This document shows positions 12,401-22,699 of a stretch of DNA of 64,000 nt, piece after piece. The stretch lies in NCBI GenBank assembly GCA_033064195.1, contig JARBJD010000098.1, forward strand, positions 62,001 to 126,000, read 5' to 3'. This DNA is from Blattamonas nauphoetae (Eukaryota > Preaxostyla > Oxymonadida). The translations under genes were made by a program, and so were the position numbers. Numbering within the stretch: position 1 is the stretch's first letter; every line of letters starts with the position of its first letter. Below the pieces are notes generated by a model. That model was not told the origin of the DNA. It ran no database searches and saw nothing but the letters and a program-made list of their open reading frames with translations.

Positions 12401-15400
12401 CAACCACGTATTCTTTCGATGTGTCAAGTTCTCGACCTGAAACCGGAATCAGAAGCGTCGTTTGAGAGGGATTGAAGCGAAGAGACGACGAGATCCCAAC
12501 AAGGCGAGTCGGTTCAGATCCAGTTACGAACGAAAGACCAGAATCATACAGCACGGGCGCTGATGACGAGTCGGTTACTCCAACCACTTCATAGCGCGTC
12601 GAATAGTTCAATCGAGACACTTCCGGATTTGTTGAGAAGAGGATCGCTGTGCTCGATCCACTCGTTCCATCCGAGAATGTCGCTGTCAGTGAGCCTGCTG
12701 GACTCAGCTCAATCCTGAATGGTCCATTCGTCATTCCAATCCCAGTCAGCGACAGTCTCAATTCTTTCTCCTCATCCTCTGGCGAGTTCTGCATCAATCC
12801 CGTCAAACGAGAGGGCGTTGGAACAATTGAGAATTCAAGGTTCGAATCAACATGAACGTTCCGACTCTTCCCGATTTTCTTCTCCAAACGAACAATTCTG
12901 TAGTGAGTTCCAAATTTCAGTTCGGCTGTCGGATACAGCCACGCTGTGCTTGTTCCTGCATTCTCTGAGTCGAATGATGCTGTCAGAACTGGCCTGTCTG
13001 ACGAGTCGGCCGTGTTCTCCACTTCCATTGCGAACTCTCCAGTCTCCATCCAATGACCTTCCAGTGCGATGGTTGTTGTGTTCAGGTCTTTCCCAAATTC
13101 CACGTTCTCAACTCTCAAAACTCGGCCTGGTTTGGAAATCGTTTTGATCGTCTGTCCTCCAACAAACAGCACTTCCGCTCTGCTCTCGTCAACCACGTTC
13201 GTCAGCTCGTACGTTGTGTCGTAATCAAGCTCAATCTCTTCTGAATTCTCCGAAAACAGAATTCCACTTCCTGACCCAACTGTGCTTGTCGTGAATTCCA
13301 CAACAATCGTCCGCACTGTCGATGGCGAAGAAGACGTCAGAGACAGTGTCAGCTTCCTGTTCGTCGGCATCGATCGTCCTTCAATAACAAAGTTCGCCGT
13401 CTTTTCAAGTGTGTCGTACGATGACAATGTCAATTTCGTCAGACGACTCGGTTCGGACGGTGTCGTGATCGTCATCGCGTCTGACGCAATCCGAGTTGAG
13501 GTCAGCGTCTCTTCCACTTTCTGCACAGAATACACTGTTCCATACTCAAGTTCTTTGTGAGAATCGAAAGGAAACAGTTGGGCGGACGAGTCGATCACAT
13601 CGCCTGAATCATCTGTCACAATCTCGAGTGTGCGACTGTGAGCTGCCACACCAGACGGAGTGCTTGTCGATGACAGAAACACAGAATACGAAGTGGAGGG
13701 AGAAAGGCCGAATGATGTCCAATGAAGATCAATTGAATCGCTTCCACTCGTTGCCCACACACTCACAATGCGAGGAGGAGCTTGTGGCGTCGACACGCTG
13801 ATTGGTGTGTACGTCGTCGACACTTCCGAGTTTGAAAAGGAACCCAGATCGAAAATCGTTCCATACTTCACTTTTGCCAATCCAGACACGTTTCGGGCCA
13901 ACACAGTCACAGACCCTCTCGATTCCACAATGGTTGTCTCAATCTGAACTTGAGCAGATCCATCCTTCAACACGAGTGTGTATGTCCCATCCTTCACGTT
14001 CGTTGTCGTCAGAGAGAACACAACATAATCCAAAGTCTCGTCCAGACTCGCCTCGATGCTGTGGACATGAGGTGGTTGGGTTGGTGTCGTGAATGTGAAT
14101 GTCTCCAAGTTGTCTGCTGTGCTCGCATCTGTGTACAGATAGTAAGACCAATCTCGACGGATGGAAAGCGTCGACGAGTCGAAGATCTCGTTCGGTTCAT
14201 CGGATTCTTCTGAGTTCCTTCCTGTTCGTGTTTTTGATTGCGACGAGCTCCCTCCGATCGTCACCAGATGATACAGTGTCTCTCCTTTCATCTCATCTGG
14301 CCCACCGATCGGGATGTCTGAATTGATCCCAGAATGGTCTTCTCCAAGCGCCATTTCAAACGAGAATGTCACGTTGTTGTCGTCTCGAACAACCACTGTG
14401 TAAATCCCCTCTTCTTTCCAGAACAGTCCAGTCACTCCCATCACGCCCTTCCGAGCATCGATCTCGTTCCACCCAGTGCATTCGATGCTCCACAATACAG
14501 GTCCAAACAGTTTGCTGTCCGTGAAACTGTTCTTTTCATAATCCCAGCAATTCGGTCTGAGCGAGGTGGTCCAACAATATTGAACATGCTCCTTGTCCAT
14601 CGTGATGGAGAATTCTCCCGAATTCATGTCGATGTCTTGTGAGAACTCTGGTGAGTGAATCCCGAGTCCAACATTGTCATCAAAAATGACACTGTTCATA
14701 GAAAAGTCCATGTTGCCGACTAAGATGAGTCGGATGCCTCCCGTGCGACCTCCTTCGTTGTGTTCGATCACACTATTCGAAAAAGAGGCAGTTTGACGTC
14801 CAAGCACAGCAACCGTGCTGTAATTGGCCTGACATTGCGTGATCAAGCAATCAGAGACGTCAAGAGCATGTCCGCTGTAGGCATAGAACGAAGAGCCTGT
14901 GTCGACTGTGGCACGTCCTTCCTGAAACACACAATCTGAAACCTTCAGATCCCGAGGAGTCTGATCTGCGGATCCAGTGGTGACGAAAGCAGCGCCGCTG
15001 TACGCAGTTAGTCTGACGAATTTGCAGTGTTTGACGTGAATATTGGACAGGATACTGTTAAAAAAAATGGCTCCTCCAGGCAACGTTGTTGAGAGGTCCT
15101 GGAAGTGGCAGCTGGTGAAGATGATGGTGTCGCTTTTCGTTGCGTTGGAGGTCGTATATTCAATACGGACGTGGTCGCTCTGACCTGGTTTGATGTTCTG
15201 TTTGATGATTTCGGCGTTGGAGAGGGTTCTTTGGGGTCCGCGGGTGTGGCAGGACACGAATGTGTTGTTCGAACTGATAATCGATCCCCCAAAGTTGAAA
15301 TCACGGTTCAGTGTTCCCGAAAGGTGGTTGGAGCTCTGTTCCACACTGCATCCGACCAACCGTTGCGAGAAACGAGAATCAAGCGTGTAGCGTGGTTGGA

Positions 15401-16181
15401 ACGGCGATGTCCCATTTCGGACATTAATACCTGAGAATGTGCAGTAAATGACGGGAAAGGCACGGAGGACAGTGGCTGGTGACTGAAAAGTGAGGAGAGG
15501 ACCATCGCCAGTCGTTGTGGCAAACGAGGCGAGAGATGACGATGTGAAGGCAATTCCGATCTGAGACGATGGAGGAGAGAGAGTGGTCTCAACGAAAGAC
15601 GGTCGAAAGTGGAGGGGAAATAAAAGGGAGCAGTTTGCGAGATGAATGAACGTCGGGGTCGGGTTGGTTGTGTCACGATTCGAAATGAAGATTGGAGGAG
15701 CGTGATGATGGAGTTGGAAAGAACACGAAGAGAGGGAAAGAGATGAATCCTGAACCACCATTGCACGTATTCGGGGTGATTTGTCACCTTCTGACTCTGC
15801 GACCTCGCAATTTGTTGTCAAGTCGAACGATAGTGTTTTGAAGGAAACTGTCGAGTTCCCAATGGAAAACAAGAACAAGTTCCCGAAAGATGCGGGACTG
15901 TGCGAATTGGCTATTCCAGAAGTGGTCGAAATGAGGGTGGTTCGACCAGAGCCGGAATACGATTGTGATGTGTGTCGCAGAACGACAGTAGGAGTGGGAT
16001 GGACACCATTTGGAAAGATGAACTCGCTCAAAGATCCAAAATTGATTGAGCTGTTATTAAGATGGTGATCGAGGTAATGTTCAGATATGACAACAGAGTG
16101 AATCGAGCTTTGATTGGATGCGAGAAGAGTAGGCGACAAAATACTGACTGCAAATAGAATCAGGCACAAAATGCGAGGCAT
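9486..16181 (-). CDS. Giant secreted beta-helix / Ig-like repeat protein (about 2231 aa)
   Basis: I choose the start at 16181 because it gives a strong signal peptide (MPRILCLILFAVSILSPTLLA); the frame is open 23 codons further up. Residues about 25-600 are beta-helix rungs. They are followed by about ten Ig/FN3-like beta-sandwich units with recurring TTYELTNV-, RYRIVSLE- and RYEVVGV-type strands, then a second beta-helix block beginning near the motif CGSLTLPCGWVSVGW. The protein ends at 9486 with no transmembrane segment or kinase, unlike the neighbour at 5745-9265, so it should be secreted or bound to the surface by other means. Within it two 418-codon units repeat in tandem (10950-13457). 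The open frame of 6.7 kb has no intron, which contrasts with the intron-rich genes at 52-64 kb. A role in adhesion is inference from architecture. Confidence 0.8.
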   Translation of the reverse strand: MPRILCLILFAVSILSPTLLASNQSSIHSVVISEHYLDHHLNNSSINFGSLSEFIFPNGVHPTPTVVLRHTSQSYSGSGRTTLISTTSGIANSHSPASFGNLFLFSIGNSTVSFKTLSFDLTTNCEVAESEGDKSPRIRAMVVQDSSLSLSSCSFQLHHHAPPIFISNRDTTNPTPTFIHLANCSLLFPLHFRPSFVETTLSPPSSQIGIAFTSSSLASFATTTGDGPLLTFQSPATVLRAFPVIYCTFSGINVRNGTSPFQPRYTLDSRFSQRLVGCSVEQSSNHLSGTLNRDFNFGGSIISSNNTFVSCHTRGPQRTLSNAEIIKQNIKPGQSDHVRIEYTTSNATKSDTIIFTSCHFQDLSTTLPGGAIFFNSILSNIHVKHCKFVRLTAYSGAAFVTTGSADQTPRDLKVSDCVFQEGRATVDTGSSFYAYSGHALDVSDCLITQCQANYSTVAVLGRQTASFSNSVIEHNEGGRTGGIRLILVGNMDFSMNSVIFDDNVGLGIHSPEFSQDIDMNSGEFSITMDKEHVQYCWTTSLRPNCWDYEKNSFTDSKLFGPVLWSIECTGWNEIDARKGVMGVTGLFWKEEGIYTVVVRDDNNVTFSFEMALGEDHSGINSDIPIGGPDEMKGETLYHLVTIGGSSSQSKTRTGRNSEESDEPNEIFDSSTLSIRRDWSYYLYTDASTADNLETFTFTTPTQPPHVHSIEASLDETLDYVVFSLTTTNVKDGTYTLVLKDGSAQVQIETTIVESRGSVTVLARNVSGLAKVKYGTIFDLGSFSNSEVSTTYTPISVSTPQAPPRIVSVWATSGSDSIDLHWTSFGLSPSTSYSVFLSSTSTPSGVAAHSRTLEIVTDDSGDVIDSSAQLFPFDSHKELEYGTVYSVQKVEETLTSTRIASDAMTITTPSEPSRLTKLTLSSYDTLEKTANFVIEGRSMPTNRKLTLSLTSSSPSTVRTIVVEFTTSTVGSGSGILFSENSEEIELDYDTTYELTNVVDESRAEVLFVGGQTIKTISKPGRVLRVENVEFGKDLNTTTIALEGHWMETGEFAMEVENTADSSDRPVLTASFDSENAGTSTAWLYPTAELKFGTHYRIVRLEKKIGKSRNVHVDSNLEFSIVPTPSRLTGLMQNSPEDEEKELRLSLTGIGMTNGPFRIELSPAGSLTATFSDGTSGSSTAILFSTNPEVSRLNYSTRYEVVGVTDSSSAPVLYDSGLSFVTGSEPTRLVGISSSLRFNPSQTTLLIPVSGRELDTSKEYVVEVKDSISPIALSNLSMSFLSSEWIVSGTIFGDSVDILFSHSYSVNGFFVSGSSSPRYFEPISFTVPSEPSRLTKLTLFSYDALEKTVNFHVEGRSMPTNKELILSLTSSSPSTARTIVVEFTTSTAGSGSGILFSENEEEIELDYETTYELTKVEDEKKEEVLFVGGQTISTISEPGRVLRVGEVEYSGDMNTTTITLEGHWMETGDFTMEVENTADSSDRPVLTASFASENAGTSTASLYPTVELKYGTRYRIVSLEKKVGNSRKVHVESSVEFSIDPKPARLTGLTQNSRSNEEKELRLSLTGIGMTNGPFTVQLSPSGSLTATFTDGTSGSSTAILFSTNPEVSRLNYSTRYEVVGVIDSSSAPVLYDSGLSFQTGAEPTRLVGISSSLRFNPSQTTLLIPVSGRELDTSLEYVVEVKDSISPFALSNLSMSFSSSEWIVSGTIFGDSVDILPSHSYSVNGFFVSGSSSPLFFEPISFTVPDPPVIDSISASFSSEMNTSIILSVVGSNLPKGSTFVVHLVNSPLLIPITFHTDTSGSSSPISLIHQPGLSFETTYEVRKICSADDSAVEIPINSKTFGPFSAPLAWFVAGGGSGDVERCGSLTLPCGWVSVGWTAGLTKTPDSTILVVSLLRQTQFGDRMAIGSGTLTLNSQTGQHRLVIASLPASTGGGDGMIETRDGTVELDSLILSLPSSPSSPSFVVCGSGTFTCHSLRIESGVVGMGLVSLNKGTISIDTLEMTGVHFTSTVSLVTAVSNSNEINLHVSDCVVRNTTTDTSLILFSSANDASLFSLANCAFLNTHCIGTSADLSLSSLISVTTAQPSLTLSDCVFEQCRPESILHSQTGSVIRIVLKSATTPCSVTLLSCLLIDSSMDGRTGLGGVEIEGGSQTVIVHLMSSWMEEMEQTSIPFARSPLSVPLLSHSRLRRFSSSSTQAVAVQVRSQHLPIVKRSGTVFVGCGLKIAKQSNS
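10950..13457 (-). repeat. 1254-bp tandem duplication inside the giant surface gene
   Basis: Two direct copies, 13457-12204 and 12203-10950, each encode 418 residues. Each starts at SEPSRLTKLTL and runs to FEPISFTVP, just before the next unit. The copies differ by scattered substitutions (for example SSYDTLEK against FSYDALEK) but keep length and frame exactly. Each unit contains about four Ig-like domains, so the duplication extends the stalk by a whole block. Confidence 0.85.
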
Positions 16182-16263
16182 CAGGAGAACGAATGATGAA
16201 CAATCTGGTGTTTTCAAGCGTATAGAAATGAGGATGGAGAATAGATCCAACCCATTCTTTCAA

Positions 16264-16897
16264 CTTTTAAATGGATCAAGATTCAAAGAGATTTTCGACA
16301 ACTCGATGACTGTTTATTTATCCAATGGATTCAATACCAAGAGTCTGTCAAAAAGGAAAGAAATGACGGGATGAACTCTCAACAATGGTCTGCCAATTAA
16401 AAATCTGGATCATTGGTCCAGGAAAGGAGATATATGCAGAACACGCCCTCTCAGATCTAACAGAGAGGTAAACGTGGGCTAGCACTGATCGAGCGATACA
16501 CCCAACAGAAGACAACACAATAACAAAAATCAATCAATCCAGAGAAGAGAGAAGCAAAGGTGACAATGAGATACAAAGAACACCACACATTGTTGAGAAG
16601 GATGAAAGGAAAATGAACAAGGTGGTGTGGCTGAAGAAAAAAAGAAGAACAAGACAATGAGGTGAGAGCGAGTCAGAAAAGTCGCAAATGTGGCAAAACT
16701 GATGGAAACGACAGTGAAGATTGACAAGAAATCAAAAGTCAACCAAACAAAAAGCGGAGAGAGAGAAAAGAACATGACGTGATGTGTGTGAGAGAAGAGA
16801 AGTGCAATGAAGGAATCACCGTCCAACGAAAGGCACATAAAGGTGGATGTGTGTGAGGTATTGTTGAAGTGGAGAGTGATGGCTCGCTGATGGAGGA
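16264..16897. other. Intergenic, nothing recognised
   Basis: The stretch between two minus-strand surface genes has only short frames rich in Phe/Leu/Ser, typical of antisense of AG-rich DNA. No repeat, RNA gene or domain was recognised. It should contain the upstream region of the 9486-16181 gene and the 3' region of the 16898-18097 gene. Confidence 0.5.
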
Positions 16898-18097
16898 TTA
16901 CAACTTTGCGAATTGGTCTTTCATCTCTTCTTTCGCCGATCCTTCCGGTATCTCTCCCAGTTTCTCCAGCGCTTGTTGGAGTGTGATGCGCTGGTCGGGA
17001 TCAATCTGAAGACAGCCTTCGATCAACTCTCGCATCGATGTGTCTCCGACCTTTTCGAGTGGCAGAGCAATTCCAGCTGCCAAGGTCCGGTGAGCATTCA
17101 CAGCATCCAGTTCTCCAAACGGAACAAGACCAGTCTCAATCTCCCACACGATCAGGCCAAGCCGAAAAACCATCACTTTCGATGATTCCACACCTTCGTT
17201 CAATTCTCCCTCTTTCTCTCCTTGTTCTGGTGCTCGCCAACGAATCTCTTCAATCCCATCTTTCACTCCCGAATGACTTGCTGACGGCTGAGTTGTGTTT
17301 GGGAGCGAGAACCTCTCAAGTTCATGTTTCTCCTTCAGTTCCGATTCAATTCGAAGAAACACTGAGTCGTTTCGATTCAAAAGAATCCTGTGAGGGGAAA
17401 TCCGAGTTCCTGCTTCCAGATTGTGCTTCTCAACCATCTTCAGCATTCCTCGAACAATCTTCCTCTCAATCTCTCTCCTCTTCCCCTCTCCCACTCCATC
17501 TCCCTTGTGGATCCGATTGTAAAGAGTGTCGTGCCCATCCACCGTCACGAGGGTGAACTGTCCTTCACATTGCATCGCTTCAACTGGGTCAGCAATTGGT
17601 CGAGTGTTTTCTGGATGGAACTGGGTACGTGTGTCCTTCTTGTTCTCATCAGATACCACGTCTGTTTGTGGTTCGTGTGAAATCTGTGCAAAAAGATCGT
17701 TCGTTGTCGGATACGGCAGCATTTCCACATCCATCTTGGCTACGTCGTCCTCCAACAATTCTTGTTGGTTGGGGAGTGTCGATGAAGCCGACTTGGCTGT
17801 TTTTCTTCTTCGTCGGCAGAGCACAACCACGACGATGACGAGGATGGCAAGAATGAACAAGGCTGAGCAGACACAAACTGGAATCAGCCAGGGGAGTGAT
17901 TGTTGAAGTGCTTCAGCTTTCCGTTCTTTGAGTGATTCGAGGAAGGTGAACGAGTCGGTGTGCTCGCCATTCCCGAACACAATCCGAGCTGTCCATTCTG
18001 AGTCCATCGACAGAGACGACAGAGAAGACAGCGCAATCGACACATTGATGTGTGTTTCGTTCCACATAGGCATGGGCAGTGGTCGGTCTGAAAGCAT
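16898..18097 (-). pseudogene. 3' part of a beta-helix receptor gene: membrane segment and pseudokinase
   Basis: The frame starts in the last extracellular strand (NETHINVSIALSSLSSLS). It has one transmembrane segment at about 17795-17880, a basic stop-transfer RRRRK and a kinase-like domain with RWRAPEQ and WEIETGLVPFGELDAV. The catalytic loop reads ISPHRILLNRND, without the catalytic Asp, so it is a pseudokinase like that at 5745. No signal peptide or beta-helix exists upstream; the minus strand just above reads TTTTTAG then GGACTGG, like an intron acceptor, and runs straight into a tRNA-like sequence. I infer a gene that lost its 5' exons, or whose upstream exon lies beyond the tRNA-like sequence and was not seen. 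Confidence 0.65.
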
Positions 18098-18141
18098 CGA
18101 GTCCAGTCCCTAAAAATAAAACAGTCGGCGACTTTTTTGAA

Positions 18142-18214
18142 GTGCCCTTTAGTCGAGCGGTAGAGCGGAAGCTTTTTGCTCCCCGGACCCAGGATCGAAT
18201 CCTGCCTGGGACAC
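18142..18214 (+). tRNA. tRNA-like sequence, possible Lys(UUU), degenerate
   Basis: TAGTCGAGCGG fits the pol III A box and GGATCGAATCC fits the B box with one mismatch (A at position 54). A five-pair anticodon stem with one mismatch closes the loop CTTTTTG, giving a UUU anticodon. The ends GTGCCCT and GGGACAC pair imperfectly, and the D stem is weak. T-rich sequence follows. It may be a diverged tRNA gene, a tRNA pseudogene or the head of a SINE. The ends are approximate. Confidence 0.45.
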
Positions 18215-19600
18215 TTTATTGTTCACTTTTTCTCATTTTTGATTCACAACATCTCTATAATTAGTTCATCTCATATTTCTCGAAATTAAAGTGGAATTGT
18301 TTGTGGATCAAGAGTCCCTGAGTCGGTCTGTCCTTCCCCAACATCGGACAAAAAATCGGCCTGTCCGACCGACACCGACTCTCCCTCTTTGTTTTGACAA
18401 CATTACTACGACTCCAGATGAAGAGAAAATGGTATTCTATTTCTTCTCAAGACATCCCAATCACTTTCTCTCGTGATCTCGCTCAAGATAGTCTGTCGTC
18501 CCACTACCGAATCGGATCATGACACCATTTTGGATATAATCTCAAAGAATCCGATCCTTCTCATCTTGAAGGAAAATGAAGGTGTCGAAACGAGCCGACA
18601 CGATCGTATTCGAAGACGAGCGACAAATTGTTAAATTGACGAAGAGGAGGAATGAAAACAATTATCCGGCCGATATTTGCTGAAAACCCTGATTTCTCCT
18701 TTCCAATGGGTACTTTGATAGCAGCAGGCTGGGTACGCAAGCATTGCATATGTGGGCACAAATCCCGGACCAAAGACACAGATCGAACAGTGTGACATTT
18801 CACCTCGCTTTAATCCATGTATTGCACTGTTTTTCGTCTATTCTGGACAGATTTGTGGAGAGAGCAGCTGTAAAGTGTCATACACGTTCATCCGAGAACC
18901 TGGCCAAGAACTCAAGCCGGATGAACACAAATTGACATACCAGGAGGCTTCAAACTACATTAATCAGTATCTATATCCATTTCATCTTCTTTCTCCTTCA
19001 TTTTCCTCTTGATATTGCTCATTAGATCGTTCACACAAACAGTCCATCCTCGACCTGCTATTAATCGACATCCTCAGTTGCAAGGCTGTATCATAATGTG
19101 GACTATGTTTTTGCCCTAATTTTCTGCTCACAACCAATCTGGGTCACTGGCGAACTCGAACCACAAGCCATTCCTCTCATCTGTCCTCAATTTTGCTTCA
19201 GATTCCTCGGTCATGATTCGATTGGACTTTAAGAACAACATAATAGTGGATTTGTTCTGATCGGTTTTCAGTCATTCTTTCAAACAAGCTTCACAACGTG
19301 TCAAAAGGAACAGCTCATTGACAACAATCTGAACTGGCTGACACACACGTGAAAGATTGGAGAAACAGATTGAACTTCCATTCATTGAAGATGCATGATA
19401 GGGTGGAGGAAACAAGTGGCAGCAGAACAGTTCTCCAGCCTCTAATGAAGATGTTTTCCTGAAACTCTGAAATGTCTCCAATATCGAATTGGTCTCCAAC
19501 AAACAGAACAACACTGTGCTATTAACAACATATTTGGATACTTCGCCTGTTTACTCAACATTGACGAAGTTAGATGGACACTTCACAACCAATCGCTCAT
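18215..19600. other. Gene-poor stretch
   Basis: Only short frames occur. The plus-strand frame at 18752-19012 contains a GTNPGPKTQIEQCD segment and might belong to the decayed synthetase copy that follows, but I could not align it with confidence. A GC-rich cluster of short CGGTC/GACCG words lies at 18320-18380 and a similar one at 20875-20930. Confidence 0.4.
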
Positions 19601-20566
19601 TACCAACTGTAATTGAACGACAATACCAGGGATAGACTACAACCGATCAGGCAGAAGAAATCATTTCCAAGGACCTCCAAAAGCCCGTCAGAAGGAAGCT
19701 CAGAAGAAGTCGAAGGGAGACGAATAAATCAAACATGATCTGACGGTTCATGATTGGATCGCACTGAACACAACACACAGTGGAATCCCTTTTCAAATTG
19801 AAGTTGTCACAAAACACCTCAACTCCGGAAATTCACATGCTGAGCTGACAGAGATGAAAGAAAATACAACGACGCCATTCCTCGAAGGACTGCACTAATA
19901 CACTGTCAAACGCAAGAACATTACTCAAACAATTGATCTGACCTCTTCACAACACATTGAATAACATCCTGAAGTGGAAGTTGACATGCGCTTGAATGCA
20001 CTTGAATTCGAGGCAAACGTTCAGATTGTGCTGAAAACACCCGGAAAAAACAATGTCCACGATCTTGTTGTGCTCACCCAGACCGTCTTCTACCAAACAT
20101 CAGGTGGCCAAGACCACAACAACGGAAAGCTCACCCTATTCTTCCCCAAGCCTGAAAGAAGTCGATCCGAAGGCTCGTTCGCTGAAATCCTCGCCGATCG
20201 CACCGCAGCTGTGTTTGATGTGGTCGACCTTGGGAAGGCTGGACATTGTGTCACACACCGGATCGTCCCTGCCCTAACCGAGCAACACGTCCACAATTCA
20301 GAGTTCTCGCGTTTGGACAGATCGACAAAGAACGACGCTACCAGCTTGCCTGCCATCACACTGCCACCCATCTCATCCACTGCGCTGCCCACACAGTGCA
20401 TCGACAGCACGTATGGCAGACCTCAGCCAAAACGACAGTCGTGCAGGCCCATCTGGATATCACCCACTTCGCTGCTCTGAAAGATGAGGAAATGGAACTG
20501 ATCGAAGACTACACCAACAAGCTGGCGACAGAGGAGCTGGTGCTGTGTGCGTTCAGCAACATGTGA
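19600..20566 (+). pseudogene. Alanyl-tRNA synthetase remnant
   Basis: Two frames carry recognisable pieces. At 19974-20277 the sequence reads VVLTQTVFYQTSGGQ, the hallmark of the AlaRS editing region. From 20246 to 20566 another frame reads DKERRYQLACHHTATHLIH and continues to ITHFAALKDEEMELIEDY; this carries the HxxxH zinc/editing motif and the family's FxH segment. Upstream, 19630-19920, traces with stops match only loosely. The aminoacylation core and C-terminal domain are missing and the frames do not join, so this is a dead copy of a housekeeping gene whose functional locus lies elsewhere. Confidence 0.65.
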
Positions 20567-21102
20567 CATGGGCAGCTGACGGAGTCCGAAGCGTTGGCAC
20601 AACGCTTCTTCCACTGCTTCAAACGGCTCGATACGCAAACACCGACATAACAGACTGCACTCATCCACCTCACAATCTCTCAAAACGACGTAGGCTGTTG
20701 TTTCTTTTTGATTCACTGTCCAGCACCTTTTCTCTGTTTTCATGGACAAACTCAACTATTTGCCGTTGATTTTTCTTCCCACACACAAGCACATATTCAC
20801 TGTTCTTTAATCTAGTTTTACAAATCAATCTCAAGGAATCAGAGACACAAATTGTGAGAAATGGGTACGATCGTCAGGAAAAGCAGTCGGTCGGTCGACG
20901 AGCAGTCGGACCGACCGCTGCCCATGCCTAGTTCCACAATTCAGCTGATGAAAACGAGAGATGAATCACAACTGGCTCACTGTTCGATTTTGATGATTCA
21001 GACACTTCCAGTTTGAGATCGCATGGAATCAATTTCGACCCAACAATCAAAACCGAGAATGTGTCGTTCTCCTTCGATAACGTGCTGCTGCTCTTCTTCA
21101 CA

Positions 21103-21172
21103 TCTCCAAGACAAACGAGTGCTCATCAACACAGTGAATATCCCATGAAGTGTAGTACGGGCTGGCCGATCA
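21103..21172 (+). repeat. Dispersed repeat R, copy 1
   Basis: This stretch shares its last about 50 bases, from CTCATCAACACAGTGAATAT onward, with the reverse complement of 41190-41247. Its first part, 21103-21129, is the reverse complement of 25952-25978. It lies about 170 bases outside the left end of the DIRS-type element. The repeat has no obvious coding role. Confidence 0.6.
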
Positions 21173-21639
21173 TGAGATTCAAGGAAACAAAATAAAAGAT
21201 TTATCTGTCCCTAATAAACCCAACGGGGAACTTAGAGTTCACAGGTTGGTTTACCCCAAAATGGGGCCGTTGATGAAAGCAAAAAAGGTTATGTGGGCAA
21301 GAAATCCCTAACAGGGAACAAAAACTTGCCAAATGGTCGCAGATTTTGGACTGAGTGAAGAAGAGTGAGATACATCTCATTGACATGAACGGAAACATGA
21401 ATATAAGTTAACGGGTTAGATACTTGGGAGAAGATACCCACACAACCAGAACCCAAACGGGTGACAACGATGAAAACAGTTGAAACAAGCCAACAATGAA
21501 AGTAGACAACGATAAGATGGCCCAAAGGCAAATGAAATCCGAAAGTTACAAGTGAAGAAGTTGTAGAAGTCAAATCCAAGATAGCAGGGCGGGTGGGTGG
21601 TCACTCTTCTTCACTCAGTCCAAAATCTGCGATCATTCG

Positions 21640-22640
21640 TCAATGATCCGATTCTGGACCTCGTTCAGAAGAGTGAGACTTGGGAGGACACTCTAACGCC
21701 ACAACATAGTGCTTCTGTAGAACTCCAGACTTCACTGATAATCGTGCACCAAGTGCGACGGAAGGAACTGTTTCTCCCTGACGGATCCTTGCCGAGATTC
21801 CGGCATGTTTCGATGCATATGGTTTGTACGAATCCGGAATCCCAGACCTCTTCATCAGTTGTCCCACCAAATCGCGAACCTCCTCCACTCTCCGATTCCT
21901 TCCCTTCTCCACATCAAAAAAGAGACTATCTGTCTCCCAATTCAACGGCCGCTTCGCACGAATCCAATTGATCACCCTCTCCAAGCCTCCAGTCATCCTC
22001 AACTCCTCACATATCTTTTCCTCCCTCAACACCACCCTCTGTGGTTCAAGTTTTCCCTTCAACGGCATCATCATAATAATCGTTATTCCATTCTCTTCCA
22101 AACCAACGCTCCCACACGTCACCGCTGTCATCTCCGTATACCTAACTGCATGGTTGAGTATCAACGATGTCGCAACAATCTGTTGCCAGTCCTCACATGA
22201 TTGCGCATGGATTCTCATCTTCTTGATTCCATCCTCCAACAGCTTGGCCTCAAATATTGTTCGATACTTCGGTTGCTTCGGCTCAATCCGCTTTTGTCCG
22301 CGAATGAAAAGTTGTATCGCCTTTGACTGACTCACGTCCTCTATGCCAATGTGGTTGCACAGAAAGCTCAAAGCAGATCTCCCCATCTCCTTCGACCTCG
22401 TCTTGCCGCCTCTCTGCGAAAGAAAATTCAAGACTCCTGCTTCATCAATCGCTTCCCAATCACGCTTCTCTTTCACACACCACTTGATCCACCTCCTCAT
22501 CTCGCCAGCATAATTGCTCCTCGTTTGGGCTGTGAGTCCATTCTTCCACACCACCATAGCTTCATCTGAAAACCCTTTCATCTTTCCAAGCTCGTCCCAG
22601 ATGTCCGCCGAATCCAATAACATTTGAGCGCTCCATCCGG
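21640..22640 (-). other. Tyrosine recombinase part of the DIRS element
   Basis: The C-terminal region of the third frame has a core-binding segment (TAQTRSNYAGEMRRWI), an Arg-containing segment (LILNHAVRYTEM) and a distal KHAG...LQKHYV segment with the likely nucleophilic Tyr. It ends over the internal complementary region, as in DIRS-1. Confidence 0.75.
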
Positions 22641-22699
22641 TAGTCTTGCCCCGCTTGCTCTCAGTCCCCTTCCTTCGACTAACACCTCCATACTTCTCC

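Noticed and set aside
9440-16374. Numerous plus-strand frames over the giant surface gene
   Set aside because: They are shadows of the minus-strand frame; their repeat pattern follows the 1254-bp duplication of the real gene.
18142-18214. Calling a certain tRNA-Lys
   Set aside because: The boxes and anticodon loop fit, but the D stem and acceptor pairing are poor, so only a tRNA-like sequence is claimed.
18320-20930. CGGTC/GACCG clusters as a possible regulatory or recombination site
   Set aside because: The words are short, irregularly spaced and not linked to any gene or repeat border.
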